DNA from: Actinomycetes bacterium
Lineage (GTDB): Bacteria > Actinomycetota > CALGFH01
NCBI GenBank assembly: GCA_036000965.1
Contig: DASYUT010000140.1
Location: 1-64,000, forward strand
Direction: 5' to 3'
DNA: 64,000 bases
The translations under genes were made by a program, and so were the position numbers. Shown piece after piece: positions 26,291 through 34,340 of this stretch. The notes below the pieces were generated by a model. That model was not told where the DNA came from and did not search any database. It saw only the letters and a list, made by a program, of their open reading frames with translations. Within the stretch, counting starts at the first letter, position 1, and each line of letters starts with the position of its first letter.

Positions 26291-26323
26291 ACGCGTGGGG
26301 ATCCGGTCGGACCGCCCGGCGGG

Positions 26324-26710
26324 TTACTGCTCGTGTACCTGGTCGGGCAGGAACACCGACAGCACGTCGCGCAGCGACAGCACCCCCAGCAGCCGGTCCT
26401 GCTCCTGGACGACGAGGTGGCGGATGCGGTTGGCGGTCATCACGCTCGCGGCCACGACCACGTCCCAGTTCGGACCGGCGGTGACGAGGCTCTTGGTCAT
26501 GAGCTCGGCGACCGGGGTCCGCTCGAGGTCGCGGCCCTCGGCCACCGCTCGCAGCACGTCGCGCTCGGTGAGGATGCCGGCCAAGCGGTCGCCCTCCTGG
26601 ACGACGACCGAGCCGATCACGTGGTCCTGCATCAGCCGGGCGGCCTGGCGCACCGACTGGCCAGGCCCCACGGAGACCACCGGCTGCTGCATCAGGTTGC
26701 GGACCTGCAT
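26324..26710 (-). CDS. CBS-domain pair protein
   Basis: 128 residues made of two CBS motifs (Bateman module): residues about 1-60 (NLMQQPVVSVGPGQSVRQAA ... GILTERDVLRAV) and 65-125 (ELMTKSLVTAGPNWDVVVAA ... GVLSLRDVLSVF). These bind adenosine nucleotides and act as energy sensors. I start at ATG 26710; the longer frame upstream overlaps the preceding gene. Its start lies two bases after the upstream stop, so the two form an operon under the promoter at 27094-27128. Confidence 0.85.
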   Translation of the reverse strand: MQVRNLMQQPVVSVGPGQSVRQAARLMQDHVIGSVVVQEGDRLAGILTERDVLRAVAEGRDLERTPVAELMTKSLVTAGPNWDVVVAASVMTANRIRHLVVQEQDRLLGVLSLRDVLSVFLPDQVHEQ

Positions 26711-26712
26711 CG

Positions 26713-27045
26713 TCAGCTGCTCTTGGTCGTCTTCTGCGCCGGCGGCGTGGCCTTCCCGGCCTCTTCGCGGGCCCGCTCGCCGATCGACGCGGTGGCGCCG
26801 AGCACGCTGTGGGCGAGCTCGCGCTGGGCGTTGAGCAACTGGGCGGCGAAGTCGAACACAGAGTCGACGACCTCGGTCGGGGTGGGGAGCTGCTCGGGCT
26901 GCGGCCACGCAGCCGACTGCGGCACGAGCTGCTGGATCGTCTCGGTCCAGGTGCGCATGCCCTCGATGACGGCGGCCTGGCTCTTGCGGATCCCGTCCAG
27001 TACCTGGGCCTGGAGATCCTCGGCGGTCTCCTTGGTGGTGGCCAT
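26713..27045 (-). CDS. helical, phasin-like protein of unknown function
   Basis: 110 residues from ATG 27045 with GAGGAGG 7 nt before it. It is predicted almost all helical (QAQVLDGIRKSQAAVIEGMR, VVDSVFDFAAQLLNAQRELA) with a disordered Pro/Lys/Ser tail, the look of phasin or HbhA-like surface or granule proteins, but no firm match. It is the first gene of a two-gene operon with the CBS protein, and is driven by a near-consensus promoter with an operator. Confidence 0.65.
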   Translation of the reverse strand: MATTKETAEDLQAQVLDGIRKSQAAVIEGMRTWTETIQQLVPQSAAWPQPEQLPTPTEVVDSVFDFAAQLLNAQRELAHSVLGATASIGERAREEAGKATPPAQKTTKSS

Positions 27046-27093
27046 CGGTGCCTCCTCTCTAGTCTGTCGAGCGGCCTCCTTGGTCGCTCGGTG

Positions 27094-27128
27094 TGCTAAC
27101 TATACTTAGCATGAGACTGCTATGTCAA
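27094..27128 (-). promoter_or_regulatory. near-consensus promoter with dyad operator (site A)
   Basis: On the minus strand: TTGACA (27128-27123), an 18-nt spacer, TATAGT (27104-27099). The dyad TGCTAA-GTATAG-TTAGCA (27111-27094, 6-bp arms, 6-bp centre) covers the -10 box. The first ten bases TTGACATAGC, the spacer and the dyad design are shared with the promoter at 32569, pointing to a common regulator. Confidence 0.75.
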
Positions 27129-27210
27129 GCCCTGGCCCTGCCAGGGAGCGGGCTGCGTGGCGACGGCCGCCTTGCGGCCATGAGGTCAGCCGCCCCGGCG
27201 GCCGTGGAGG

Positions 27211-28683
27211 TCACACCGTCCGCCGTTCCTCTGCCCCGTCCGGCGAGGCTCTCGGGTCCGGGTCCCGGGAGGCAGCCGGGTCCGGGTCCCGGGAGGCGGC
27301 CGGGTCCGGGTCCTGGGAGGCGGCCGGGCCAGGGACTGGCGGGGCGGCCGGGCCAGGCAGCGCCGCGGCGGCCGCACCGCCCGGCAGCGCCGGCGCGGGT
27401 TCGCTCGCCTTCACCGGGTCGAAGATCAGGCGGGCGTGCCTGTCATAGGTAAGGTAGCTCCACGCCCAGCTCAGCAGGACACTGACGCGGTTGCGGAAGC
27501 CCACGATGTAGACCAGGTGCAGCCCCAGCCACATCAACCAGGCGACCACGCCCTTGAAGCGCGGCCCGCTCGGCAGCTCGGTCACGGCCGCGTGCCGCCC
27601 GATCGTGGCCATGATCCCCCGGTCCCGGTAGACGAACCCGGCCCGCGGCGCGCCACCCCGCAACGAGGCGGTGATCTGCCTGGCGACGTGCTTGGCGGCC
27701 TGGATGGCGGGCTGGGCGACCTGCGGCAGCAGCCCGCCCTTGTCGTCGGTAGCTGCGGCCATGTCCCCCACGACGAAGACCTCGGGATGGCCTGGGATGG
27801 TCAGGTCCTTGTTGACGACGATGCGGCCGCCCCTGGTCTGCTCCACGCCGAGAGCGTCGGCGAGCGGGCAGACCCGCACCCCTGCCGCCCACACCAGTGT
27901 GCGGGTCGGGATCACCGTGCCGTCCTTGAGCTGGACCTCGGTCGGCGTGACGTGCTCCATCGCCTGCCCGAGCCGCACCTCCACGCCACGGGCGCGCAGC
28001 TTCTCCACGGCGTGCTGCCGCGACTGCGGATGGAACGGTGCCAGCAGGTGGTCGGTGGCCTCGAGCAGGACCACCCGCGTCCGCTTGGTGTCCAGGTCCG
28101 GGAAGTCGTGGGCGAGCACGTGGTGGAACAGCTCGATGACCGCCCCGGCCATCTCCACCCCGGTCGGGCCACCGCCGACCACCACCACGCTCAGCGCGCC
28201 CGCCTCCACCAGGCCCGGGTCGATCTCGGCCTGCTCGAACTGGCGCAGCAGATGGCTGCGCAGCCGTACCGCGTCGTCGAGGGTCTTGAGCGGGAAGCCG
28301 TACTCCTCCACCCCCTCGATGCCGAACGTGGCCACCGACGCGCCCGCTGCAAGGACCAAGAAGTCGTACCCGATGCGCTGGCCGTCCTCGGTCAGCACCT
28401 GTCTGGCATCCCGGTCGACCCCGCTCACCGTCGCCATCCGCACCGCGACCCGCCACGGCTTGCGGACGATCCCGCGGACCGGGTGGGCGATGTCGGCGGG
28501 CTCGACCACGCCGGTGGCGAGCTGGTACAGCAGCGGCTGGAACAGGTGGTAGTTGTGCCGCTCGACCAGCGTGACCCGCACCGGCGGCTTCGCCTTGGCC
28601 AGCGCCTTGGCCGCCGCCAGCCCGGCGAACCCGGCTCCCACGATCACCACGTGCGGCAGCTCCTCGGTCTTGCCAGCGCTCAT
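27211..28683 (-). CDS. ndh: type II NADH dehydrogenase
   Basis: 490 residues. A non-proton-pumping NADH:quinone oxidoreductase of the respiratory chain, bound to the inner face of the membrane. The FAD site is VVIVGAGFAGLAAAKALAKA (about 12-31), the NAD site VVVVGGGPTGVEMAGAVIEL, and VFVVGDMAAATDDKGGLLPQ the second FAD motif; a hydrophobic stretch near 385-425 (VVAWLMWLGLHLVYIVG) is the membrane anchor. The last 60 residues are a low-complexity tail containing three copies of an eight-residue DPDPAASR unit, coded by a 24-bp tandem repeat (27254-27325). Confidence 0.92.
   Translation of the reverse strand: MSAGKTEELPHVVIVGAGFAGLAAAKALAKAKPPVRVTLVERHNYHLFQPLLYQLATGVVEPADIAHPVRGIVRKPWRVAVRMATVSGVDRDARQVLTEDGQRIGYDFLVLAAGASVATFGIEGVEEYGFPLKTLDDAVRLRSHLLRQFEQAEIDPGLVEAGALSVVVVGGGPTGVEMAGAVIELFHHVLAHDFPDLDTKRTRVVLLEATDHLLAPFHPQSRQHAVEKLRARGVEVRLGQAMEHVTPTEVQLKDGTVIPTRTLVWAAGVRVCPLADALGVEQTRGGRIVVNKDLTIPGHPEVFVVGDMAAATDDKGGLLPQVAQPAIQAAKHVARQITASLRGGAPRAGFVYRDRGIMATIGRHAAVTELPSGPRFKGVVAWLMWLGLHLVYIVGFRNRVSVLLSWAWSYLTYDRHARLIFDPVKASEPAPALPGGAAAAALPGPAAPPVPGPAASQDPDPAASRDPDPAASRDPDPRASPDGAEERRTV
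27254..27325 (-). repeat. 24-bp in-frame repeat in ndh tail
   Basis: Three near-identical 24-bp units coding for DPDPAASR in the C-terminal tail of the NADH dehydrogenase. The units keep the frame, so they lengthen the disordered tail without harm. Confidence 0.7.
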
Positions 28684-28806
28684 CTGGGTCCTCCCTCACT
28701 GGCTTGTCGGAGGCGGAACAGCGCCGTCGCGCTGCCGGCGAGGACGCAGGCCAGTGCCGCCCCGTCCAGGCCGAGCGAGCCTGGCACGTCGGCGCCGAGC
28801 AGCGTT
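28680..28806 (-). pseudogene. membrane protein, C-terminal scrap
   Basis: The frame that ends in TGA overlapping the ndh ATG (ATGA) reads LLGADVPGSLGLDGAALACV then LAGSATALFRLRQASEGGPR, a hydrophobic span and basic tail with strong GC3. It looks like the end of a membrane protein formerly translated with ndh. Beyond about 28806 the likeness to coding is lost, so the rest is deleted. Confidence 0.35.
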
Positions 28807-28900
28807 CGAGACCACCAAGGTGGACTCGAACGGCTTGCTCGCCCGCGGGCTCAACGTCGCCCTCGCCGGTCGGTGCACACAGCTCCGCCTCCCAGTCGCG

Positions 28901-29040
28901 CTACTGCAGCCGGCCGCGGATGTGGGCGAGGAACTGCCCGGCCACCACCCCCGTCCAGCGCTCGGTGATCGTAGGAGAGACCCAGGATACCCATGTGGTG
29001 GATGGCGATGCTGTGGTGGATGGCGATGCCGTCTGGTGGC
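28901..29040 (-). pseudogene. 2-oxoacid dehydrogenase E2, C-terminal fragment
   Basis: The end of a dihydrolipoamide acyltransferase: MGILGLSYDHRALDG carries the catalytic DHR motif, followed, after one frameshift, by VVAGQFLAHIRGRLQ and a stop. The shift is one extra G in a five-G run near 28950; removing it joins the two parts perfectly. Before DHR the codons for IAIHH are doubled by an 18-bp tandem copy (28994-29029). Everything upstream, including the lipoyl domain, is missing. Confidence 0.55.
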
Positions 29041-29067
29041 TCCTCTCCAACCTTGCCGGGGTCGCCG

Positions 29068-30006
29068 CTAGGTCGACCGGCCGGCGAGCGCCCGGTCGCG
29101 GAGAAAGGAGGTGGCCACCTCGACGAAGCGCTCGGGGTCCTCCCAGAACAGCAGGTGGCCGGCACCGGGGAAGGTCACCAGCCGGGCGTCGGGAATGAGG
29201 CCGGTGAGCAGGCTGGCGTTGCGCGGGTCCACCACCTGGTCGGCTGTGCCGTGCACGATCAGCGTCGGGGCCTGGATGTGACGCTGCCGGCCGCGACCGG
29301 CCCAGCGGGCGCCGGCGGTCGCCTGGGCCATCCATCCGTCGCGGTCCGGGATCCGGGACCGCTGGTGGGCGATGATGTGCTCGACCAGCTCGGGCCGGCC
29401 ATCGACGGTGTCGGCGGCCAGGGCGTTCTCGACGTGGCGGCGGAGCGCGACCTCGCGGGGCAGCCGGCCGGCCTGCGCCAGCAGGCGGATCGTGGGCACG
29501 GGCGGTGGGTAGCCGGACGGCCAGCCGGGCGTGGTGCAGGCCAGGACGAGCCGATCGACCCGGTCGGGATGCCCGATGGCCAGCTCCTGGGCGATCATCC
29601 CACCGAGGCTGGCCCCGACGACGTGGGCGCGCCCGATCCCGGCCGCGTCCAGCACGGCCACGACGTCGCCGGCCATGGCCGCCACCGTGTAGGGCCCGGG
29701 TGGCACGCCGCTGGCACCGATGCCCCGGTTGTCGAGCAGCACGAGCCGGAAGTGCCGGCCGAGCCGCCGCGCGACCGGATCCCAGCCCGAGCGGTCGAAG
29801 CCGAGCCCTTGGACGAGCACGACCCAGGGCCGCCTGGAGAGGGGCCGAGCACGCAGCTCGTACGCCACCGGGACGCCGTCGCTTGCCGCGAAGCGCGCCC
29901 TCCCCGACGGGATCCCTTTCCTCAGCCCGCGGCGAACGGCCTGGCCGGCGACCGCCGGAAAGGAACGTGCTCCCGCATTGCCAAGGCTCCTCGACCTCAT
30001 GTTCAT
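29068..30006 (-). CDS. alpha/beta hydrolase
   Basis: 312 residues from ATG 30006; a start 26 codons earlier is possible. The fold is clear: oxyanion region WVVLVQGLGFDRSGWDP, then LLDNRGIGAS, nucleophile elbow VVGASLGGMIAQ, Asp in PTLIVHGTADQVVDPRNA and the final His in FPGAGHLLFWEDPERFVE. It belongs with the 3-oxoadipate enol-lactonase/haloperoxidase-like group. The N-terminus (about 45 residues) is basic and unstructured. It is followed on the same strand by the E2 fragment, and preceded 106 nt upstream by the methyltransferase. Confidence 0.85.
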   Translation of the reverse strand: MNMRSRSLGNAGARSFPAVAGQAVRRGLRKGIPSGRARFAASDGVPVAYELRARPLSRRPWVVLVQGLGFDRSGWDPVARRLGRHFRLVLLDNRGIGASGVPPGPYTVAAMAGDVVAVLDAAGIGRAHVVGASLGGMIAQELAIGHPDRVDRLVLACTTPGWPSGYPPPVPTIRLLAQAGRLPREVALRRHVENALAADTVDGRPELVEHIIAHQRSRIPDRDGWMAQATAGARWAGRGRQRHIQAPTLIVHGTADQVVDPRNASLLTGLIPDARLVTFPGAGHLLFWEDPERFVEVATSFLRDRALAGRST

Positions 30007-30111
30007 CCACGTATTGTCACAGGGAACTCCGAGGAGGGGCCCTGCCGGCATCGACGCCCCGCATCGTGACGACCTGCCTGTCAACCCGCGTCCTCGCCTT
30101 GCTGTGAACAG

Positions 30112-30744
30112 CTACGGAGCGGGTGGCTGGCGCAGTCCCCAGACGACGTAGACGCAGCCCAGGACGGCTTCCTCCACCGTGAGGGCCGGCACGAAGCGCT
30201 CGAGCTCCGTCCAGGGCCGCCAGAACCCCTCGAAGGTCGTCACGAACCGGCGGGCCACCTGCCACACGAGCGGGTTCAGCGGCGGCGCGAGCAGCGTCCA
30301 TTTGGGGCCCGCCGCAGCCACACGCCCGCCGGACCGTACCTGCCCAAGCACGTTGGCGAGCCCCTCTGGAGAGCGCAGCACGTCATGGGTGAAGGCGAAC
30401 AGCGCCGCGTCGGCCTGCACCGGGATCACGGCCTCCTCGGCGCTCGCCTCGAGCAGGGTCGCGTTCGCCCAGCCCGCCGCGCGGACTCGCGCCAGGGCGT
30501 GCGCCAGCATCTCCGGGCTCTGCTCGATGCCCACCAGCCGCCCCTGCGGGCCGATGGCCGCCTCGATCGGGGTGAAGCTCATCCCGGTGCCGCAGCCCAC
30601 GTCGAGCACGACATCGCCGGGCTGGAGGCCCAGCTTCGAGATCGCCCGGTGCCGGTAGGGCTCGAGCCAGCCGGTTGCAAGGTCGTAGGTGCCGGCCAGC
30701 TGCCGGTAGAGGTCCAGGGCTGCTCGTGGGTCGCGGCGCCTCAT
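30112..30744 (-). CDS. class I SAM-dependent methyltransferase
   Basis: 210 residues. The SAM motif I is VVLDVGCGTGMSFTPIEAAI (about 44-63), with the acidic residue after strand two in GIEQSP and the motif II region AALFAFTHDVLRSPEG. It is a small-molecule methyltransferase of the Methyltransf_25/ubiE-like type; the substrate is unknown. It is followed by the hydrolase on the same strand, so the two may be co-transcribed. Confidence 0.82.
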   Translation of the reverse strand: MRRRDPRAALDLYRQLAGTYDLATGWLEPYRHRAISKLGLQPGDVVLDVGCGTGMSFTPIEAAIGPQGRLVGIEQSPEMLAHALARVRAAGWANATLLEASAEEAVIPVQADAALFAFTHDVLRSPEGLANVLGQVRSGGRVAAAGPKWTLLAPPLNPLVWQVARRFVTTFEGFWRPWTELERFVPALTVEEAVLGCVYVVWGLRQPPAP

Positions 30745-30890
30745 CCTTCTCGCACTCCCCGGTCAAGCCCCCACAGTATCCGCCCGCTCGGCCGGCTGCT
30801 GCATTGGGCCTCGCTCGGGACCCGCCTGGCATGGGACTCTATATTCCTTACCGGCTCGCAAACGGGAGGTAACGGAGGCGTGAACAGACG

Positions 30891-32093
30891 TTGCGGGGAG
30901 CGTGGGGGGCGGTGGAGCCGGAACTGGAGGTGACCGACCCACCCGGCTCATGTCTGCCCCTTGCCGACGGCTCGAGGGTGGACGGGGCCCGCGGACTCGC
31001 GTCCTGGTCCGCGGGGACACCGCGGGCCGCGGGGACCCTGCGGGCGGTCGGGACACCGGGGTCGGTCGGGACACCGCGGGCGGCGGGGAAGACTCGGCTG
31101 GCCCGGCATCGTCTGGCCATCGGCGGGCAGCAGGTGACGATTGCCGTCGGCGGACGAGGCATCCCGCTCGTGCTCGCCAGCGGGCTGCTGCCAACCGACC
31201 GGCTCTACGTGCAGACGCTCAGCCGGCTGGCGTCGACAGGCTTCCGGGTGGTGGCGGCGGACGTCGCCGGAAGCGGGGCAGCCAGCGACGGTCGAGGGCT
31301 CGACGACTACGGCCGCCTGCTCGGCCGCCTGCTCGACGAGCTCGGCATCTGCCGGGCGATCCTGGCCGGCCACTCCCTGGGCGGCCGGCTCGTGACCGAG
31401 CTGGCCGCCGGACGGCCAGAGCTTGCCATCGCGCTGCTGCTCGTCGACGCGGGCGTCGGCGCACCATGGGACGAGCTCGTCCGTCTGATGGCGGTCGCGC
31501 CGGCATCCATCGGGGTCCTCGGGGGGATGCTCCTGGCCGACACCCTGGGCACGGTCCCGCTTGCCCGTGACGTCGAGCAGGCGCTCAAGCTCAGCCGGCT
31601 GGCCGCGCCCGTCGCGCTCGGCCACCTGAGCGCTCCGTGGCGGCTTCTCGGCCCTGGGTTGTCCGCCCTCTACGCCCCGGCGAGCGTCCCGCTGCTCAAC
31701 CGGATCCGGCAGGCCGAGGTGCCGGTCATGGCCGTCCATGGTGACTGCGACCTCGTGGTGCCGCTCGCGACCGCTCGCGACGCGGCCCGCCGCACAGCCG
31801 GGGAGCTGGTCGTCGTCCATGGAGGGACCCACTCGTGGCCACTCCAGGACCCCGAGACCCTCCCCGCGATCGTGCACGAGGCGCTCACCGGGCGCTTGGG
31901 CAGGGCCTGCACCCGAGCCATCCTCGACGCCGGCCTCGATCCGGTCAGGGCATCCGGCCGCGAGGTGGAGGCCGCCTTCCTGGCCGAGGGGGCACTGGTG
32001 CGGCGGCTTGCCCCGCCGGACCCGCCCATGCCCGTGGCCGTACGACGGGCGCGGTCACCCCACTACCGCTGGTCCCGAACCGACGTGACATGA
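30891..32093 (+). CDS. alpha/beta hydrolase with repeat-rich N-terminus
   Basis: Up to 400 residues from TTG 30891; GTG 30912 is another candidate and the N-terminal 70 residues are doubtful. They contain degenerate repeats of GTPRAAG (SAGTPRAAGTLRAVGTPGSV). The hydrolase core follows: PLVLASGLLPTDRLYVQT, nucleophile elbow LAGHSLGGRLVTELA, Asp in VMAVHGDCDLVVPL and His in VVHGGTHSWPLQDPE. The stop codon lies inside a 13-bp tandem repeat (32082-32120), so the natural end may have been altered. A GTG mini-frame with GGGAGG ahead of it (30880) overlaps the start region. Confidence 0.75.
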   Translation: MRGAWGAVEPELEVTDPPGSCLPLADGSRVDGARGLASWSAGTPRAAGTLRAVGTPGSVGTPRAAGKTRLARHRLAIGGQQVTIAVGGRGIPLVLASGLLPTDRLYVQTLSRLASTGFRVVAADVAGSGAASDGRGLDDYGRLLGRLLDELGICRAILAGHSLGGRLVTELAAGRPELAIALLLVDAGVGAPWDELVRLMAVAPASIGVLGGMLLADTLGTVPLARDVEQALKLSRLAAPVALGHLSAPWRLLGPGLSALYAPASVPLLNRIRQAEVPVMAVHGDCDLVVPLATARDAARRTAGELVVVHGGTHSWPLQDPETLPAIVHEALTGRLGRACTRAILDAGLDPVRASGREVEAAFLAEGALVRRLAPPDPPMPVAVRRARSPHYRWSRTDVT

Positions 32094-32120
32094 CGACGTG
32101 ACATGACGACGTGACATGAC
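32082..32120 (+). repeat. 13-bp tandem repeat over a stop codon
   Basis: GACGTGACATGAC three times without a mismatch (32082-32094, 32095-32107, 32108-32120). The first copy holds the stop codon of the hydrolase. Confidence 0.85.
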
Positions 32121-32155
32121 CTTGAGCGCCCGCGCCCCGGCACGCACCGCAGCGG

Positions 32156-32398
32156 TCAGGCGGGACGCGACCGGCCGACGATCTCGGCATAGTGGGTGCC
32201 ACAAAGGCCGAGGTCGCTGATCTCGGGCCGGTCGCACGACTGACGGCACGCGCACGCCGTCGGGTGCGGGTGTGCCCAGCAGCCGTCCCCATCCATCCGG
32301 GGAGCGTCGACGGCACGCGCCGCTGCCAGGTCCATGACGCCGCCCATGACGCCCCTCCGGTGCCTGGCGGTGTGGCGGTCCTGGGTCGCGCTGCTCAT
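32156..32398 (-). CDS. 80-residue Cys/His-rich small protein
   Basis: ATG 32398 overlaps the stop of the upstream mini-gene (ATGA). The first part is basic; the second holds CWAHPHPTACACRQSCDRPE and GLCGTHYAEI, with five Cys and three His in 36 residues, a likely metal site. Codons are strongly GC3, as in real genes here. An internal ATG at 32347 with GGAGGGG ahead gives a 63-residue form. I know no family. It is expressed, if at all, from the minus-strand promoter at 32623-32594. Confidence 0.5.
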   Translation of the reverse strand: MSSATQDRHTARHRRGVMGGVMDLAAARAVDAPRMDGDGCWAHPHPTACACRQSCDRPEISDLGLCGTHYAEIVGRSRPA

Positions 32399-32526
32399 CG
32401 GCTCGGGCGTGGCATCCCCAGCAGCTCCCACAGGTCCCGCACGGTGGGCCGGTCGCCCTGGCAGCTGCGCCGGTCGGCCTCGTCCCGAGAGCCTCGGCGT
32501 GTCTTGCCGATCCGAACTCGTCGCAT
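32395..32526 (-). CDS. 43-residue basic small protein
   Basis: ATG 32526 with GAGGTGAGG just ahead. The product is rich in Arg at the start (MRRVRIGKTRRGSRDE) and ends GDRPTVRDLWELLGMPRPSR, which could be one amphipathic helix. GC3 is high and the stop is coupled to the next start. I do not recognise it. It lies 70 nt from the divergent promoter pair. Confidence 0.5.
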   Translation of the reverse strand: MRRVRIGKTRRGSRDEADRRSCQGDRPTVRDLWELLGMPRPSR

Positions 32527-32568
32527 TCGCCTCACCTCGCTGCTTGCGCCGTTTGGGCGGAGAAATTC

Positions 32569-32623
32569 TTGACATAGCTAGCTCGTGCGTAGCATAGTAC
32601 GCAGTAGCTCGCTCAGGCGTCAA
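32569..32623. promoter_or_regulatory. overlapping divergent promoters on one dyad (site B)
   Basis: Plus strand: TTGACA (32569-32574), 18-nt spacer, CATAGT (32593-32598). Minus strand: TTGACG (32623-32618), 18-nt spacer, TACTAT (32599-32594). The two -10 boxes lie on each other at the centre of the dyad TGCGTA-GCATAG-TACGCA (32586-32603). The plus promoter begins TTGACATAGC, as at 27128, with the same spacing and dyad design. One bound regulator could block or switch both directions. Confidence 0.75.
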
Positions 32624-32826
32624 TCCGTGACGGGGCGCATCGCCTGCCAGCCGTGGCGGACCGCTCGCACCCACGTCACGGTCGAGGCACGCTTGACGGG
32701 CCAGTAACGGAGACGAAACCTGTACTGGGTGGTGTGACACTGCTGGGTAGTGCGACGTCCGGGGCCGGCAGCGGAACCACCTGAACGCTCCCCTCGATCC
32801 GGACATGCTGAAGAACCCGGTTCCCC

Positions 32827-34095
32827 ATGGCTGAACGAACCCGATTCCCGATCCATGTGCGGCGAGGAGGACCAGCTGCCCTCTGGGGTCGCTCCAGGAT
32901 GGGAGCGACCGCCACGGCGTGGTTCTCCCGGCATGTGGCCGCGCTGCGCTCCCGGCGGCTGGGCCGCCCCTCCTGGGCTGCCTACCGTGGGCGCGGCGCG
33001 CCCCCGGGCTGGCGGACGGCCAAGACCACCCTGGCCGCGGTGCTGGCCTACGAGCTTGCCCGGCAGCTCCTGGGCGACCAGGTCCTGCCGCTGCTCGCGC
33101 CGCTGACCGCCCTGCTGGTGGCCCAGATCACGATCGTCGAGACGGTCAGGAGCGGGCTGGAGCGCGTCGGCAGCGTCGTCGCCGGCGTACTGGTGGCCGT
33201 GCTGCTGTCGAACGTGGTGGGCCTGACCTGGTGGGGGCTTGCCATCGTGATCTTCGCCTCGCTGGTCGTCGGCCAGCTCCTGCGGCTCGGCGAGCAGGCA
33301 CTCGAGGTGCCCATCAGCGCGATGCTCGTGCTGGCCGTGACCGGCGCCACCCAGGCCGCCGCCCAGAGCAGGGTCGCGGAAACGCTGATCGGCGCGCTGA
33401 CCGGCGTCGCCGTGAACGTCCTGCTCGGGCCGCCGGTCTACGTGCAGCCGGCCGGCGACGCGATCGGCGAGGTCGCCGACGACATGGCCGGGCTGCTCGC
33501 AGCGATGGGCGAGGAACTGACCGACGGGTGGTCGAGCGAGCTGGCCCATGGCTGGGTGCGCCGCACCCACGAGCTGGACGCGCCGCTCCGCTCGGCCGGG
33601 ATCGCCCTGGCCCGGGCTGAGGACAGCCTGCGGCTGAACCCGCGCAGGCGGCGGGTCGCGGAGGGCACCTCGAGCCTGCGCGCCGGCCTGGCCGCCCTCG
33701 AGCACGCCGCGATCCAGGTTCGGGGGGTCTGCCGGGACCTGGCCGACCTGGCCGAAAGCATCGAAGCGCGGGGGCAGGCCGAGCCCGAGGTGCTGGTCGC
33801 GCTGGGGCGGCTGCTGGTGGAGCTAGGCGGCGGCGTGGCCGCCTTCGGCCAGCTCGTCGCCCCCGACGTGGCTGGCCCGGCGCGGGAGGCGGTGCCGTTG
33901 CGGATCGCGCTGGAGATCGCCCAGACCCACCGCGACGTCCTCGCCGAGCTGATGCTGGTCGACGCCCGCACCGACCCCGAGCTCTGGCACATCCAGGGCA
34001 GCCTGCTCGCCAACGTCGACCGGCTGCTCCGCGAGATCGACCTGGAACGCGGCCCGGACGCCCGGCGCATCCGGCGCGCCGACCCGCCTCCCTGA
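32827..34095 (+). CDS. FUSC/aromatic acid exporter-like membrane protein
   Basis: 422 residues from ATG 32827; ATG 32899 is an alternative, neither with a strong ribosome site. The membrane part (about 60-200) has four to six spans, with TLAAVLAYELARQLLGDQVL, LTALLVAQITIVETVRSGLE and VAVLLSNVVGLTWWGLAIV, the pattern of FUSC_2/ArAE_1 proteins. The second half is a long soluble helical domain (DDMAGLLAAMGEELTDGWSS ... ESIEARGQAEPEVLVALGRL). Such proteins export aromatic acids or other toxic organics. It is the plus-strand target of the divergent promoter pair 250 nt upstream. Confidence 0.78.
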   Translation: MAERTRFPIHVRRGGPAALWGRSRMGATATAWFSRHVAALRSRRLGRPSWAAYRGRGAPPGWRTAKTTLAAVLAYELARQLLGDQVLPLLAPLTALLVAQITIVETVRSGLERVGSVVAGVLVAVLLSNVVGLTWWGLAIVIFASLVVGQLLRLGEQALEVPISAMLVLAVTGATQAAAQSRVAETLIGALTGVAVNVLLGPPVYVQPAGDAIGEVADDMAGLLAAMGEELTDGWSSELAHGWVRRTHELDAPLRSAGIALARAEDSLRLNPRRRRVAEGTSSLRAGLAALEHAAIQVRGVCRDLADLAESIEARGQAEPEVLVALGRLLVELGGGVAAFGQLVAPDVAGPAREAVPLRIALEIAQTHRDVLAELMLVDARTDPELWHIQGSLLANVDRLLREIDLERGPDARRIRRADPPP

Positions 34096-34340
34096 TCGCC
34101 CGACAGCTGCGCAGTGCGCCGGCAGCTCCCTGGCTTCGTCTCGATCGTGGGCGCACCGAGCGTGACAGAAGCCGGCGGGGACCTGCCGGCCGCGGACCCG
34201 GCCTGGCCGAAGCCACCTGGTACAGGGCCGTGTTCGTCGTGATGTTGCCTTGGATACAGCCGATTCCAGGCTGGCACTGCGAGGCTGGGCGTCCCCCGCT
34301 TCCTGCCCCTCACCCCGGGGACCGTGGGCCGGCAGGTACG

